Source of the DNA: Sipunculus nudus
Lineage: Eukaryota; Annelida; Sipuncula; Golfingiida; Sipunculidae
Direction: 5' to 3'
Assembly: GCA_026874595.1 (NCBI GenBank)
Contig: CM049306.1
Span: forward strand, 2,062,019 to 2,126,018
DNA length: 64,000 nucleotides
In this document: positions 49,601 through 60,995 of the stretch, in pieces
Position numbering within the stretch: the first letter of the stretch is position 1
How the letters are laid out: the number at the start of each line of letters is the position of its first letter
The notes under the pieces: model-generated
Databases searched by the model: none
Told to the model about the DNA's origin: nothing
The model's input: only the letters and a program-made list of their open reading frames with translations
Translations under genes and position numbers: made by a program

Positions 49601-50201
49601 TTGTTTGTGTATTTTAATGGTAACTTTAATGTTGACAGATAACAGTGATGTTGAAGGTTTACCTCAGCAATATATATTGTTTCATTCACCTGATTTAGTG
49701 TGACTTAATCCTAATGATCAAGCAAATTTATAACAAAATTAGCCAATTAAAGAAATATCACTACAGTTAGAGATAAAAATTAGAAAAGTTGACATAAAAG
49801 CACCCATATTACAAATATGGATTGACCTGATATTTGCTTTGCGTGTTGAACTTGGATGGCCATATCCAGTTTATGAGATTAGTGGCTTTTTGTAGTGTAT
49901 GATTATGTTGAGAGTTATAAATAGATTAATGTCACTGTTTTAATTGTACAATATGTATTTTTGTATTTTACTGCTATCAAATGTTAAGGGCATTTCCTTT
50001 GAGCTTTTCAAATGTTAAAACACAAGAATATATTACTATAACACTAACCCTTTTCCATTAGCTAAAATTTTACAAATTATAATCATGGTCAATTTCAACT
50101 GAGTGCTGTGACCCTTGAGTACATTGTTTCTTTAAACTAAAAAAAAGTATTGGTAGATGTCAGACGGACCAGAGACAATTTTATTTTTCATTTTACGGAA
50201 G

Positions 50202-50263
50202 ATGGGCAGGGACAGGAAGAGGCAGAAACAGAGGAAGGACCCCCCGAAAAGAAGAAGAAACGA
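50202..50263 (+). CDS. NCAPH: NCAPH coding exon 5 (acidic-basic linker)
   Basis: 62 bases. Acceptor TTCATTTTACGGAAG (weak), donor CGA then GTAAGATTT. The first two bases complete Asp with G from exon 4, and the exon ends in phase 0. It encodes DGQGQEEAETEEGPPEKKKKR, an acidic stretch then a lysine cluster. The human protein also has a Lys-rich linker here just before its TIEQNI-like block. The weak acceptor makes the exact 5' edge less sure than the frame. Confidence 0.8.
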
Positions 50264-50278
50264 GTAAGATTTATTGAC

Positions 50279-51569
50279 ATAAACTGTCCCTCCCATTGTG
50301 TTACACATGTTCTTTTACCTGTCCCTTCCTCAGTGTAACACATCTGTTCTGTTAACTTTCCCTCCCTCCCTCAGTGTTACACATCTCTTCTGTTAACTCT
50401 CCCTCCCTCAGTGTCACACATTTGTTCCGTTAACTGTCCCACAATCCTTCCCTTAGTGTTACACATCTGTTATGATAACTGTCCCTCCCTCCCTCAGTGT
50501 AAAGGTCTGTTTCATTGTGCTTGTATATGCATATGTGGGCATATGCGTGAAAATATAGGTGTTTTTACATGTGTGGGTAAATGCTTATATGCGTGAACTG
50601 GCAGACGTATATATTTGATAAGGGAATCAAGCAGGCCTTCCACAAAAAGATGGTGAAATGACGTCATGCCTGAAAATCGCTCATGTGGCAATTATCACGC
50701 ATATACGCACATATGCATATACGCTGACGGACACATGGAAACACCCTATTTACAAAATCATATGAGTGATTTTTGTCTGTGCACATGGAAACGCTGCTTA
50801 ACACGCTGCTAATGTTTTGTTAAGTGTCCCTCCCTCAGTGTAACACATCTGTTCTGTTAACTGTCCCTCCCTCCCTCAGTGTAACAAATGTCCTGTTAAG
50901 TGTCCCTCCCTCCCTCAGTGTTACACATATGTTCTGTAAACTGTCCCTCCACCCCTCAGTGTTACACGTGTTTTGTCAACTGTCCCTCCCTCCCTCAGTG
51001 TAACACATCTGTTCTATTGACTGTCCCTCCCTCCCTCAGTGTTACACATATGTTCTGTTTACTGTCCCTCCCTCCCTCAGTGTAACACATCTGTTTTGTT
51101 AACTGCCCTCCCTGTCTCAGTGTAAGACATCTGGTCTGTTAACCGTCACTCCCTCAGTGTTACACATCTCTTCTATTAACTCTCCCTCCCTCAGTGTCAC
51201 AAATCTGTTCTGTTAACTGTCCCTCGCTCCCTCTGTGTTACACATCTGTTCTGTTAACTGTTCCTCCCTCCCTCAGTGTGACACATCTGTTCTGTAAACT
51301 GTCCCTCCCTCACTCAGTGTAATACATCTGTTTTGTAAACTGTCCTGCCTTCCCTCAGTGAACCACATCTGCCCTGTAAATTGTCCTTCAGCATTGCACA
51401 TCTGTTCTGTAAATTGTCCTTCAACATAGCACATCTGTTCCGTAAATTGTCCCTCTCTCTCTGTGTTACACATCTGTTCTGTCAATTGTCCCCCCCCCCC
51501 AGTGTTACACATCTGTTCTTTAAACTGTCCCTCCCTCCATCAGTGTAACACATCTGTTCTATAAACTGA
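50279..51569 (+). repeat. 41-bp pyrimidine-rich minisatellite in NCAPH intron 5
   Basis: About 24 units of roughly 41 bp: CTGTCCCTCCCTCCCTCAG then TGTTACACATCTGTTCTGTTAA. It begins 16 bases after the exon 5 donor and is interrupted by a MITE at 50503-50798. Each unit has a long pyrimidine tract ending CAG, that is, a strong acceptor-like sequence. Confidence 0.95.
50503..50798. mobile_element. PIF/Harbinger-type MITE (296 bp) inside the 41-bp array
   Basis: TAA target duplication at 50500-50502 and 50799-50801. Removing the element and one TAA restores the array phrase CAGTGTAACAC exactly. Terminal repeats are imperfect: AGGTCTGTTTCATTGTGC against AGCAGCGTTTCCATGTGC (right end reverse-complemented). 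Longer subterminal inverted similarity includes TAGGTGTTT and TGTGTCCG/GTGTGGG and GCATATGCGTG. A 3-bp TWA duplication fits PIF/Harbinger. No coding frame. Confidence 0.75.
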
Positions 51570-51679
51570 TTATAATTTCATTTGAATTATATTCACAGTA
51601 GCACGTTCAAGGAATTCAGATTTGGTTGATCACAAACTTTGCCAATTTGATGTGTTTGTATACATGGTATAAAGTGTGT

Positions 51680-52200
51680 TACCAAATATCCAGGGATTAT
51701 CTGTAGCCTTCAGCACTGATTTCTCAGGACTATGGATCATTTGACTGCCATGTCAGTATAAAATGCAGGTGGTGCCGCCAATGTTAACTTATTATATGCT
51801 ATCTGAAATGAATTTTGTTCACTCCACCATGTTTAAGTCGAAAAGATTAACACTAGCTTTAATATCATAGTTAGCAATTTCTTAAAAGAAGTAGAATTAT
51901 TCCAGCATGAATTGAGTCGAGGATGAATTGAGTCTAATTATTCTAAAATGGCATCTTAAAAGGTCTTGATTGCCATATCTTTTAACAATCTATTACCAAA
52001 CATTTGAGCCACAGCTTTCAGCACCAAATTCCACAGGAATATTGATCATTTGACTGCTCTCTGGTTACAAGCTATATGTGGGGTGTCCTGCTGAACAAAC
52101 GTGTTGTGTGATCCAAAATGACCTTTTTCACAATTTCCTGAATAAGCTAGAAAATATTAACACTCTAGTTTTCATGTCATGGTACAGAATTATTTAGGGC
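51680..52200. repeat. Decayed tandem pair of a GGTGGYGCC-type repeat
   Basis: Two diverged units share 'accaaat', 'gccttcagcactgatt'/'gctttcagcaccaaatt' and 'tggatcatttgactgc'/'tgatcatttgactgc', plus GGTGGTGCCGCC near 51771. Position and wording suggest the same class as the 32207 repeat. Confidence 0.5.
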
Positions 52201-52492
52201 AAGCAAAATTAATTAGAACAAATAGAGTATAATTTTTATCAGAACTCTATCTTCATGGTAGTTCAAACATTTTAAAAAATTTCCTGTGACTGCATCTGTA
52301 CTTTTAAAAACTAACACCAAATATCTTAAGGAGTGGCAGTAACTGCTGATTTCATGACTGGTAAGCAGACATAATAATAATGTACAGCATTTCCAAAGCA
52401 AATAAATGTATCTACTCAAAACATAAAATACTACAAAAATATATACAATCAAAATGTTCTTGTTAAAAAAAAGATTAATCTGCTTGAATTAG

Positions 52493-53235
52493 CAGATGCC
52501 CTATATTTATCACCCTGTCTGTCTGTTGTCTGTTCGTCTTTCTGAATGTCTGTCAAATTTTTTTCCTGATGATAACCCCTGTTGAGATTGACATATGGAT
52601 TTCACACTTGACTTATATATGGCCCACCTGTAACGCAAGAACTCTAATGATTTTGGGGTCATGAGGTCGAAAGCCAAGCTCACCAGACCCACTTATTTTA
52701 AAAAAATTGTGGATGCATTTTAAGCAAAACCTTTCATACCAAACCTTCTATCTTGCACATATAACTGACATAACAATAGGGGAAGAACTGGATTGATTTT
52801 AGGGTCACAAGGTCAAAGGTCACTTGGGACATCTGTCCACATATTTGTTTCCAGATGGTAACACGAATTAGGATTGAAATATTGTAAATATTCAAACTTG
52901 ACTCGTACATGGCCCATCACTGAAGTAAGAACTTTTCAGATTTTTGGGTCATGAGATCAAAGGTCAAGGTCACAGAATCCACTACTTTAGAAAGGTAGTG
53001 GATGCATTTTAAGCCAAATTTTTCATCGCAAACCTACCTTCTTCCAAATGTGGTGATTTTGGGGTCACTAGGTCAAAGTCAGAGGGCCCAGTTATTCACA
53101 GATTAGTTTATGGATGATAACTCCAGTTTGGGTAGACAGGTTGGCTTTAAATTGATCACTGGACCCATATTTTGAAAACATGTCCTTATAGACAAATTTA
53201 GCTGAGAGTCGAGACCAATGGGTTCCTAGTTGTGA
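52493..53235 (+). repeat. Dispersed repeat family (copy 2)
   Basis: It starts ATGCCCTATATTTATCACCC and shares 'gatgataac', 'gggtcatgaggtc', 'ggatgcattttaagc' and 'aggtcaaaggtcac' with the copy at 33739. It ends 'gagaccaatgggttcctagt'. About 740 bp without insertion, it shows the uninterrupted form of that family. Confidence 0.65.
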
Positions 53236-53381
53236 TAAGTTGGGCAGCAGTATTTTATATTTATGCTAGATTCTGTCCATTAACTATTTTAGGATGCGAT
53301 ATTACAAAATATTTACTTATCTAGAAATTACCATAGATCAAAGCAAATTCTTCTTACTTATTATTTACTTTTCTTTTTCAG

Positions 53382-53453
53382 ACAAGGGCCTGTAAAACCA
53401 TTGAAACAAACCTAAAGAACATAACTGTGAACAAATTTGATTTGGAATTTGAG
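53382..53453 (+). CDS. NCAPH: NCAPH coding exon 6
   Basis: 24 codons, phase 0 at both ends. Acceptor TTTTCTTTTTCAG, donor GAG then GTAAGAT. It encodes TRACKTIETNLKNITVNKFD followed by LEFE, corresponding to the conserved TIE.N..NL.V.......E.DP segment of NCAPH. Confidence 0.92.
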
Positions 53454-54631
53454 GTAAGATAACTGATTTTTTTCATTTCTTCTTGTTGTTATAATGTTGG
53501 TAACCCTCAACAAACAGGCTTAAAGTGAATTAAGATTTGTTTTGTACAAATGCATTTCATTAAATCTTATTTGCTTAGTGTAACAAACTTAGGTTAAAAA
53601 ATACAGATTTGTGAGTAATTGAAAATCGTGTTCATATGTAGTATTTATCCCCGTAATCAATAGATTTGTGTAGATGGAACGTTTTTAAAATTTCATCCTC
53701 ATTTGCTCAGGTTGAACATAAAGTGTTGTATCTTCATTAGCCCTGTGTCACAGGTTGCTGTCAGGAGCCCTTTCAGCTGAGATGAAGGCAACTTGACATT
53801 GCTCCAGCATGTTAACTTTACTGGCATGAGCTGGTTCTTTTATATACAGGTTTTACTGAACATGACTATATCCAGAGTAAAATGTTCATACTGGTACTTA
53901 ATGTAATTATTAATTAAGTTGTAAATTGATTGAATTGATTGTTATGGTATGATAAAATGTTAATGTGCATCAGCACAATGAAGGCTAGTGGAGTAAAAAC
54001 TGTCTAAAATGACTGCCTTATTAAGATTGCTTTTCATTCTCTGGCATTTCAGGTGAGTTAAGAGGTGGGAGAGACTCGGGATACAAATGATATGAAGAGC
54101 CTTACATTATTAGTGCCATCCAATATGATCTTTAATTTGTCACATTATAGAGTACTTGTAAATGAGCTGGTATTTTTACACAGGTTCTGCTGTACTTATC
54201 ATTTAATTCTAGGAAGGTGAAAAAAATTTGTTTGTCTAATCAGTCATAAGATTTAAATGTTTCATCACATCATGTTTGTGACTGTTCTCCTGTCAGCTAG
54301 TTGTGTAAAATATATCTAAATTGTTGCTGAAATGATATGAATAACAGGGTAATAGTATTAGAACTTCGCAAGGAGGAAAATGTTTTGTTTAGTAAGTATT
54401 TCTTGTGTAATAAATTGATGGGTTTGGGTCAACTGTAAGATGAGGTGATGAGGATTCAATTCAAGTTTTCATGTTTTATTTTATCATTGAATACTAGCAG
54501 AAAGTCCTGGACTTTAAGTTAGCTACTGGCAACCTTGATTTTTATTCCCAGAAGAAATCAAATTTTGGAAAAATTAAGAAATGCAACAGTGCTGTATTTT
54601 TCATCATATGGTATTAATTTTTTTTCATCAG
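53454..54631 (+). other. NCAPH: NCAPH intron 6
   Basis: An ordinary AT-rich intron. I see no array, transposon or RNA gene in it, unlike most of the other NCAPH introns. Confidence 0.6.
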
Positions 54632-54830
54632 GTTGATCCATTGTTTGAGAAAATGGCTAAAGCCTTTGATGAGGGAGGAACCAGAGGGCTGCTTGTCAAT
54701 CATTTAGACTGCCTGGACGGGACGCATGAACTGGTGCTCGACTCCAGCACCATCGTCACGGGGGGTGACCTTGACACAGGACACAGAGAGCACAAAGGTC
54801 ATGAACAAGTTGACCTGAGAGAGCTACGAG
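54632..54830 (+). CDS. NCAPH: NCAPH coding exon 7
   Basis: 66 codons plus one base. Acceptor TTTTTTTTCATCAG, donor CGAG then GTGTGC. It begins VDPLFEKMAKAFDEGGTRGL and continues with NHLDCLDGTHELVLDSSTIV, matching the conserved DP.F.K....DE......L...L.C.......L.....V block of NCAPH. The C-terminal part is Gly/Asp/His-rich and ends VDLRELR. Confidence 0.95.
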
Positions 54831-54982
54831 GTGTGCACTCACATTTTCATGGTTAATGTAGAACTTATTACTGTGTACGTTCTTTGTCTCAGGCATTAAA
54901 ACATGCTGCTGTCATCAGTTGCCTTTACATTGCTGAAAGAGACTATCTTCCAGAGGTATTGGGGCTGTTACAATACATGATT

Positions 54983-55415
54983 ACATGATACGATACATTA
55001 TGTCATGGTACATTACATTGTCTCATAATACAATACAATATGTCATTATACAATACATAATGTCATAATACAATACATGATGTCATTATACAATAGACTA
55101 TGTTATGATACAATACATGATGTCATGATACAATACATGATGTCTTGATACAGTACATTAGGTCATGATACAATACATGATGTCAAGATACAATACATGA
55201 TGTCATGATACAATACATTGGGTCATGATACAATACATAATGTCATGATACAATACATTTTGTCATGATACAATACATGATGTCATGATACAATACTTGA
55301 TGTCTTGATACAGTACATTAGGTCATGATACAATACATAAGGTCATGATACAAGACATGATGTCATGATACAATACTTGATGTCATAATACAAATATGTG
55401 ATGTCATGATACACA
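54983..55415. repeat. 20-bp minisatellite in NCAPH intron 7
   Basis: About 21 units of ATGATACAATACATGATGTC (20 bp) with substitutions such as GGTCATGATAC. It starts about 150 bases after the exon 7 donor. Confidence 0.95.
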
Positions 55416-55775
55416 TGTTATTTGTCACCTCACAGCAGTGAGCTGAAACATCCCTTTCTGTGGACCAATGATGTTCCACCTGACATGCCGTAAGATTAGA
55501 GACTCTAATTAAATATCAGATGTAGCTTTCTATTGATTGCAGCATATTGTCAGCTTATAGATAAAGGAACATCTGAGATAATGATTCAGTATCTGAATTC
55601 TATCACAATGTGTCAATGTACAGGTGTTCTGTTACAGGCCTAAAAGAAAAAATAATATAGTTTAAGATGTTTCTATTATATTTTGTATTTGTTTTGTGTT
55701 CATATTATACAGACTATTTTTTGTTATGTATCCGTTTTTATCTATATTATCAAGATATCTCTTGGTTTATTTCAG

Positions 55776-55864
55776 ATATTTATAATGGGTTGAACCTGGA
55801 AAAACTACAGATTTGTCCCGCCTTCAGTGACTTTGAGTTTTCCCACTGGGACAGGGATTCTGAG
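55776..55864 (+). CDS. NCAPH: NCAPH coding exon 8
   Basis: Acceptor TTGGTTTATTTCAG, donor GAG then GTAGGGG. The first two bases complete Asp with G from exon 7, and the exon ends in phase 0. It encodes DIYNGLNLEKLQICPAFSDF followed by EFSHWDRDSE. The ICP...F.F..WD motif is conserved in NCAPH. Confidence 0.95.
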
Positions 55865-56195
55865 GTAGGGGTTGAAATTAACAAGATTGTACATGTGGAT
55901 ATTGAGTTATCCATTGCTGAAGCGAACACTACTAAACACTAGTTTTAATTTGAAGCATTTGTACCCTGATTTCATGAAAAATTTTCTGTTCTCAGGATAG
56001 CAGACAATTTATATTCTTTGGAACATCACTTTGGGCTGATGAATGACTTGTATGAAATCTCCACAGAAGCTTACTGTGCCCTCTTTGTTAAAAAGATTTA
56101 TTGATATGTAAATAAAGACTGTGCTACAAATACTTTTGACCATGATCATCTTGGTATCAAGGCACTTTGTGGTTGATTGGTCCATATCCCTCCAG

Positions 56196-56337
56196 GAAAT
56201 GTTCACAAGCCGGCAGCAGAAGGCAGCGGAGAGCGAGCACGTGTTTGACATGGATGCCGAGCCAGAGCCTATAGCAGGACCTAGTGGGACCACCATGATT
56301 CCAGACGGGGACGGGGATTCATTTATTGATGATGGAG
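56196..56337 (+). CDS. NCAPH: NCAPH coding exon 9
   Basis: 47 codons plus one base. Acceptor TCCATATCCCTCCAG, donor GGAG then GTTTGTAC. It encodes EMFTSRQQKAAESEHVFDMD followed by AEPEPIAGPSG and an acidic DGDGDSFIDDG tail. The VFD.(D/N)AE segment matches NCAPH; the acidic linker beyond it is normally variable. Confidence 0.9.
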
Positions 56338-56796
56338 GTTTGTACACTCAGGGATGCTTATTTGTATAATTGTGATACCTCAGACTTTTAGGTAGTTGAG
56401 ACATTAGTACATTATGTTTATTACCACATGTAGCTCCTATCCCAGGTATGCAGCTTCACAAATTGACTTAGGAGGACAGGTGTATTTTTCAGTCCTCCAT
56501 TTCTCCATTTTAGTTTTACAGTATAAAACTGGTATCACACTGTCTCATAGGCTTAACATAGAATGGCAAGCTGGTAGGATATCTGGAGGAAAAGTCAAGT
56601 GGATTTGTATTGTGAAACTGTGTAAATCTTATTTATTTTAAAGTTACAAACCTGAATAAAATTGAATTCTCAGAAAACACTCCACAACATCTGCAACATC
56701 AACTGCACAACTGCTGACTCCTTAGTTATAGTTTGTTTCCACAACTGTTGCTTAAATGACTTTTATGCTCAGAGCTTTCTAGAAGGAATCGGAGTG

Positions 56797-56880
56797 CATT
56801 GTAAGCAAATGTTCTTGTATGGTGTTGTCAGGATCTGCCATTGTAAGCAAATGTTCTTGTATAATATTGTCAGGATCTGA
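56797..56880 (+). repeat. 42-bp tandem duplication of the exon 10 acceptor
   Basis: Two copies (56797-56838 and 56839-56880) read CATTGTAAGCAAATGTTCTT, then GTAT, then a TTGTCAGGATCTG junction. Both carry TTGTCAG followed by GATCTG. The second is the junction used by exon 10 as annotated; the first is an alternative 42 bases upstream in the same frame. Confidence 0.92.
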
Positions 56881-56976
56881 CTTTGGAAATGAGAGTCATC
56901 ACTCTGATGATTGTGGGACCATGCTGGGTGATGGGAAGGAAGCCAAGCTTGTGGAGACCGCCATAGATGACATGAA
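56874..56976 (+). CDS. NCAPH: NCAPH coding exon 10 (last in window)
   Basis: Acceptor TATAATATTGTCAG, donor ATGAA then GTAAGTCA. The first two bases complete Gly with G from exon 9, and the exon ends two bases into a codon. It encodes SDFGNESHHSDDCGTMLGDG followed by KEAKLVETAIDDM, an acidic region that precedes the more conserved central part of NCAPH. No later NCAPH exon is recognisable before 64000, so the gene continues to the right. Confidence 0.82.
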
Positions 56977-57289
56977 GTAAGTCACAGCTCAGTAAAAGAA
57001 CAGGTCACATGTTGTACACCATCTCAGACAAGCTCTTCAGATAAGAAGATTTTTTTTAGAAAACCTGAAATATTACACTTTAAAATAGAAACAAATAGTA
57101 AACTTGTGAATAATTGGAATAGAGTTTGCATGACTGCTGGAATTTCATTTAGAATTAGATGCCACACTGGTAATATAAAAACTTATATTTATCATCTCCA
57201 ATTACACTTGATATAAAATTTCGCTTTTCAATTTATTATGTTCGTGTTGTTAATGTTTAGATGTTTTTATAGACAAGGAATGATTGGGT

Positions 57290-59645
57290 CACAAATGTAG
57301 GTTCTAGCAACATTTATAATGGGAGCTGGTAAGAGTGTTGTGTGAACAGAAATGTTACAATTGGTTGACTAAAGCAGGTCCTGGCTATATTTTTAATGCT
57401 AGCTAGTGTTAATGTGTGTACAAAAATATGTATCATTGTTTCACTCATGCAGGTCCTGTGTACAGTTATAATGTGAGCTGATATTAATAATGAGTTTTGT
57501 TTACAGACATGGGACAACCAGTTCACTAATGCAGGTCCTGTTTACAGTTATAATGTGAGCTGGTATTAATGATGAGTTTTGTTTACAGACATGGGACAAT
57601 GGGTTCACTAATGCAGGTCCTGTCTACATTTATAATGCCAGCTGGTATAAATGATGAGTTTTGTTTACAGACATGGGGCAACCGGTTCACTAATGCAGGT
57701 CCTGTCTGCAATTATAATGTGAGCTGGTGTTAATGATGAGTTTTGTTTACAGACATGGGAAAACCAGTTCACTAATGCAGGTCCTGTCTACATTTATAAT
57801 GTGAGCTGGTATAAATGATGAGTTTTGTTTACAGACATGGGACAATGGGTTCACTAATGCAGGTCCTGTCTACAATTATAATGTGAGCTGGTATTAATGA
57901 TGAGTTTTGTTTACAGACATGGGACAATGGGTTCACTAATGCAGGTACTGTCTACATTTATAATGTGAGCTGGTATTAATGATGAGTTTTGTTTACAGAC
58001 ATGGGACAACCAGTTCACTAATGCAGGTCCCGTCTACATTTATAATGTGAGCTGGTATTAATGATGAGTTTTGTTTACAGACATGGGACAATCAGTTCAC
58101 TAATGCAGGTCCTGTCTACATTTATAATGTGAGCTGGTATTAATGAGTTTTGTTTACAGACATGGGACAATGGGTTCACTAATGCAGGTCCTGTCTACAT
58201 TTATAATGTGAGCTGGTATTAATGATGAGTTTTGTTTACAGACATGGGACAATCAGTTCACTAATGCAGGTACTATCTACATTTATAATGTGAGCTGGTA
58301 TTAATGAGTTTTGTTTACAGACATGGGACTATCATTTTACTAATGCAGGTCCTGTCTACATTTATAATGTGAGCTGGTATTAATGATGAGTTTTGTTTAC
58401 AGACATGGGACAATCAGTTCACTAATGCAGGTACTGTCTACATTTATAATGTGAGCTGGTATTAATGAGTTTTGTTTACAGACATGGGACTATCAGTTTA
58501 CTAATGCAGGTCCTGTCTACATTTATAATGTGAGCTGGTATTAATGATGAGTTTTGTTTACAGACATGGGACAATCAGTTCACTAATGCAGGTACTGTCT
58601 ACATGTATAATGTGAGCTGGTATTAATGAGTTTTGTTTACAGACATGGGACAATGGGTTCACTAATGCAGGTCCTGTCTACATTTATAATGTGAGCTGGT
58701 ATTAATGAGTTTTGTTTACAGACATGGGACAATGGGTTCACTAATGCAGGTACTGTCTACATTTATAATGTGAGCTGGTATTAATGAGTTTTGTTTACAG
58801 ACATGGGACAATGGGTTCACTAATGCAGGTCCTGTCTACATTTATAATGTGAGCTGGTATTAATGAGTTTTGTTTACAGACATGGGACAATGGGTTCACT
58901 AATGCAGGTCCTGTCTACATTTATAATGTGAGCTGGTATTAATGAGTTTTGTTTACAGACATGGGACAATGGGTTCACTAATGCAGGTACTGTCTACATT
59001 TATAATGTGAGCTGGTATTAATGAGTTTTGTTTACAGACATGGGACAATCAGTTCACTAATGCAGGTACTGTCTACATTTATAATGTGAGTTGGTATTAA
59101 TGAGTTTTGTTTACAGACATGGGACAATGGGTTCACTAATGCAGGTCCTGTCTACATTTATAATGTGAGCTGGTATTAATGATGAGTTTTGTTTACAGAC
59201 ATGGGACAATCGGTTCACTAATGCAGGTACTGTCTACATTTATAATGTGAGCTGGTATTAATGAGTTTTGTTTACAGACATGGGACTATCAGTTTACTAA
59301 TGCAGGTCCTGTCTACATTTATAATGTGAGCTGGTATTAATGATGAGTTTTGTTTACAGACATGGGACAATCAGTTCACTAATGCAGGTACTGTCTACAT
59401 TTATAATGTGAGCTGGTATTAATGAGTTTTGTTTACAGACATGGGACTATCAGTTTACTAATGCAGGTCCTGTCTACATTTATAATGTGAGCTGGTATTA
59501 ATGATGAGTTTTGTTTACAGACATGGGACAATGGGTTCACAAATGCAGGTCCTGTCTACAATTATAATGTGAACTGGTATTAATGATGAGTTTTGTTTAC
59601 AGACATGGGACAACCAGTTCACTAATGCAGGTCCTGTCTACATTT
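57290..59645 (+). repeat. 79/82-bp minisatellite in the intron after NCAPH exon 10
   Basis: About 29 units of 79 or 82 bp: ACATGGGACAATGGGTTCAC, then TAATGCAGGTCCTGTCTACA, TTTATAATGTGAGCTGGTAT and TAATGAGTTTTGTTTACAG. Units before 57500 are degenerate; later ones are nearly identical. The array continues at 63887 after a DIRS insertion and runs off the window. Confidence 0.97.
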
Positions 59646-59726
59646 TTAGCAAATTTATATCACACCTAAACAACAAACACTGATGTAAATATGCCTAATT
59701 AAGAGACAAAAGATATGAAAAAAAAA

Positions 59727-60995
59727 TTACATTTGAAACACCTTATCTGTGAAGTCAGTGGCCGACTTCGAATGCACATAATGCTGCTCAAACACCTCCT
59801 GCGATTTCCACCTGCCAACTTTCGGAACGTAGTCTGGGGTTATATTAGCCTCAATTGCAGCTGTGGCACCAGTAGGCCTAAAACATTTTGCAGTAAAACC
59901 CCTACCTCCTAAACCTGCCATGTTAATTGACTCCTCAAGAATTTTACCAATAGAAGAACCACACAAAGCATTATATGGTTTGTTCAAAGCTAAAAACAAT
60001 GGTCCATTCGAACCGCGTCTGTACTGAGAAGTTTTCCCAATATAACAACTCAATGTAGCAACCGGATCAAGCTTAACTACAGAACAGGTTTGCACATGAA
60101 CAGAGAAACCATCCCTGTAATAGTCATTCTTAATGCCAAAAAACATAATATTCATAGAACCATCCAAATTAAAGGTGATCTGGTCAACGGACATAATAAA
60201 CTTGTTACACACACGAGTTTCCTTATCAAAAACCTTAGCATTCGGCGCCACATCAGACCGTCTAAGAAACACAGCAAAGGCTAACAAGGTCAAACATTTC
60301 AGTCGTAAATGTTTGATATTAAGTTCTTCATTGTCTGGCCAAGACAGGAAAAGTTCTTTAAACGGTTCACCTGGCAGGATCGCCGGTCTTGCCCGGGGGG
60401 CCTGTGTGCCTGATTTGATTAAAGCAGTACAAAGTTTCTTAATGTCAGGTCGGAGCATAACATGATCATAGTCAAGTGCATCGTATAAACTCGAGAGCGC
60501 AGCTGACGCCGAACACAAAAGTGAACGGGGGCGTGAGGAACTATCAGCCAACACACATAAAAACTCTGCAATATCCGTGCTGTCTCTTGGGGGAAACATA
60601 ACATGGAACTGATTACAAAAGGACTTCAATTTTACTAGTAGCCTGTTGTATAAATCAAGTGTGCTTTTAGCCCAGTTACATGGAAATTGTTGCTGTGCTC
60701 TATCACTCCAACCCTGTGCATCAAGTTTTAATCGCCAGAAATTCTCCAGGAATACAGTTTCCAGTTTGGGTTCTTTAATGGTTCTGGACAAACGCCTAAT
60801 TGCCAAATTGACCGGGGGTTGTTTGGGATCTGGAACGGATGGACCGTTGACATTTGGACCAGCTGACGAAACCATGGTTGAGCTGGCCAGTAAGGTGCTA
60901 TTAGGGTTGCCTCCACCTTTTGAGATGCGATTAGATTTAGAATCTTTGAAATGAGCCAAAACGGTGGATTGACAAAATTGTTTTCGCCCGTCCAA
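59727..60995 (-). CDS. DIRS-like tyrosine recombinase
   Basis: An open frame of 422 codons with stop at 59729-59727. The first in-frame ATG is at 60875 (382 residues); the upstream part overlaps the pol 3' end by 268 bases in another frame. An N-terminal SAM-like region (about residues 80-190) precedes the catalytic domain. Visible catalytic landmarks, numbered from 60995, are Arg in FLRRSDVA (245/246), KCFRPTGATAA (370-380, holding the second Arg at 373), GRWKS (394-398) and the presumed nucleophile Tyr406 in HYVHSK. The first position of the usual HxxR motif is Lys rather than His. In DIRS elements this enzyme integrates the circular cDNA. The frame is intact. Confidence 0.85.
   Translation of the reverse strand: MDGRKQFCQSTVLAHFKDSKSNRISKGGGNPNSTLLASSTMVSSAGPNVNGPSVPDPKQPPVNLAIRRLSRTIKEPKLETVFLENFWRLKLDAQGWSDRAQQQFPCNWAKSTLDLYNRLLVKLKSFCNQFHVMFPPRDSTDIAEFLCVLADSSSRPRSLLCSASAALSSLYDALDYDHVMLRPDIKKLCTALIKSGTQAPRARPAILPGEPFKELFLSWPDNEELNIKHLRLKCLTLLAFAVFLRRSDVAPNAKVFDKETRVCNKFIMSVDQITFNLDGSMNIMFFGIKNDYYRDGFSVHVQTCSVVKLDPVATLSCYIGKTSQYRRGSNGPLFLALNKPYNALCGSSIGKILEESINMAGLGGRGFTAKCFRPTGATAAIEANITPDYVPKVGRWKSQEVFEQHYVHSKSATDFTDKVFQM

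Noticed and set aside
55667-55942. 91-codon frame as a separate small gene
   Set aside because: It is NCAPH exon 8 read through its intron flanks; the true exon is 55776-55864.
60646-60954. Plus-strand frames over the DIRS-like element (also 60133-60465, 63417-63737)
   Set aside because: They are complementary-strand shadows of the recombinase, pol and gag frames.
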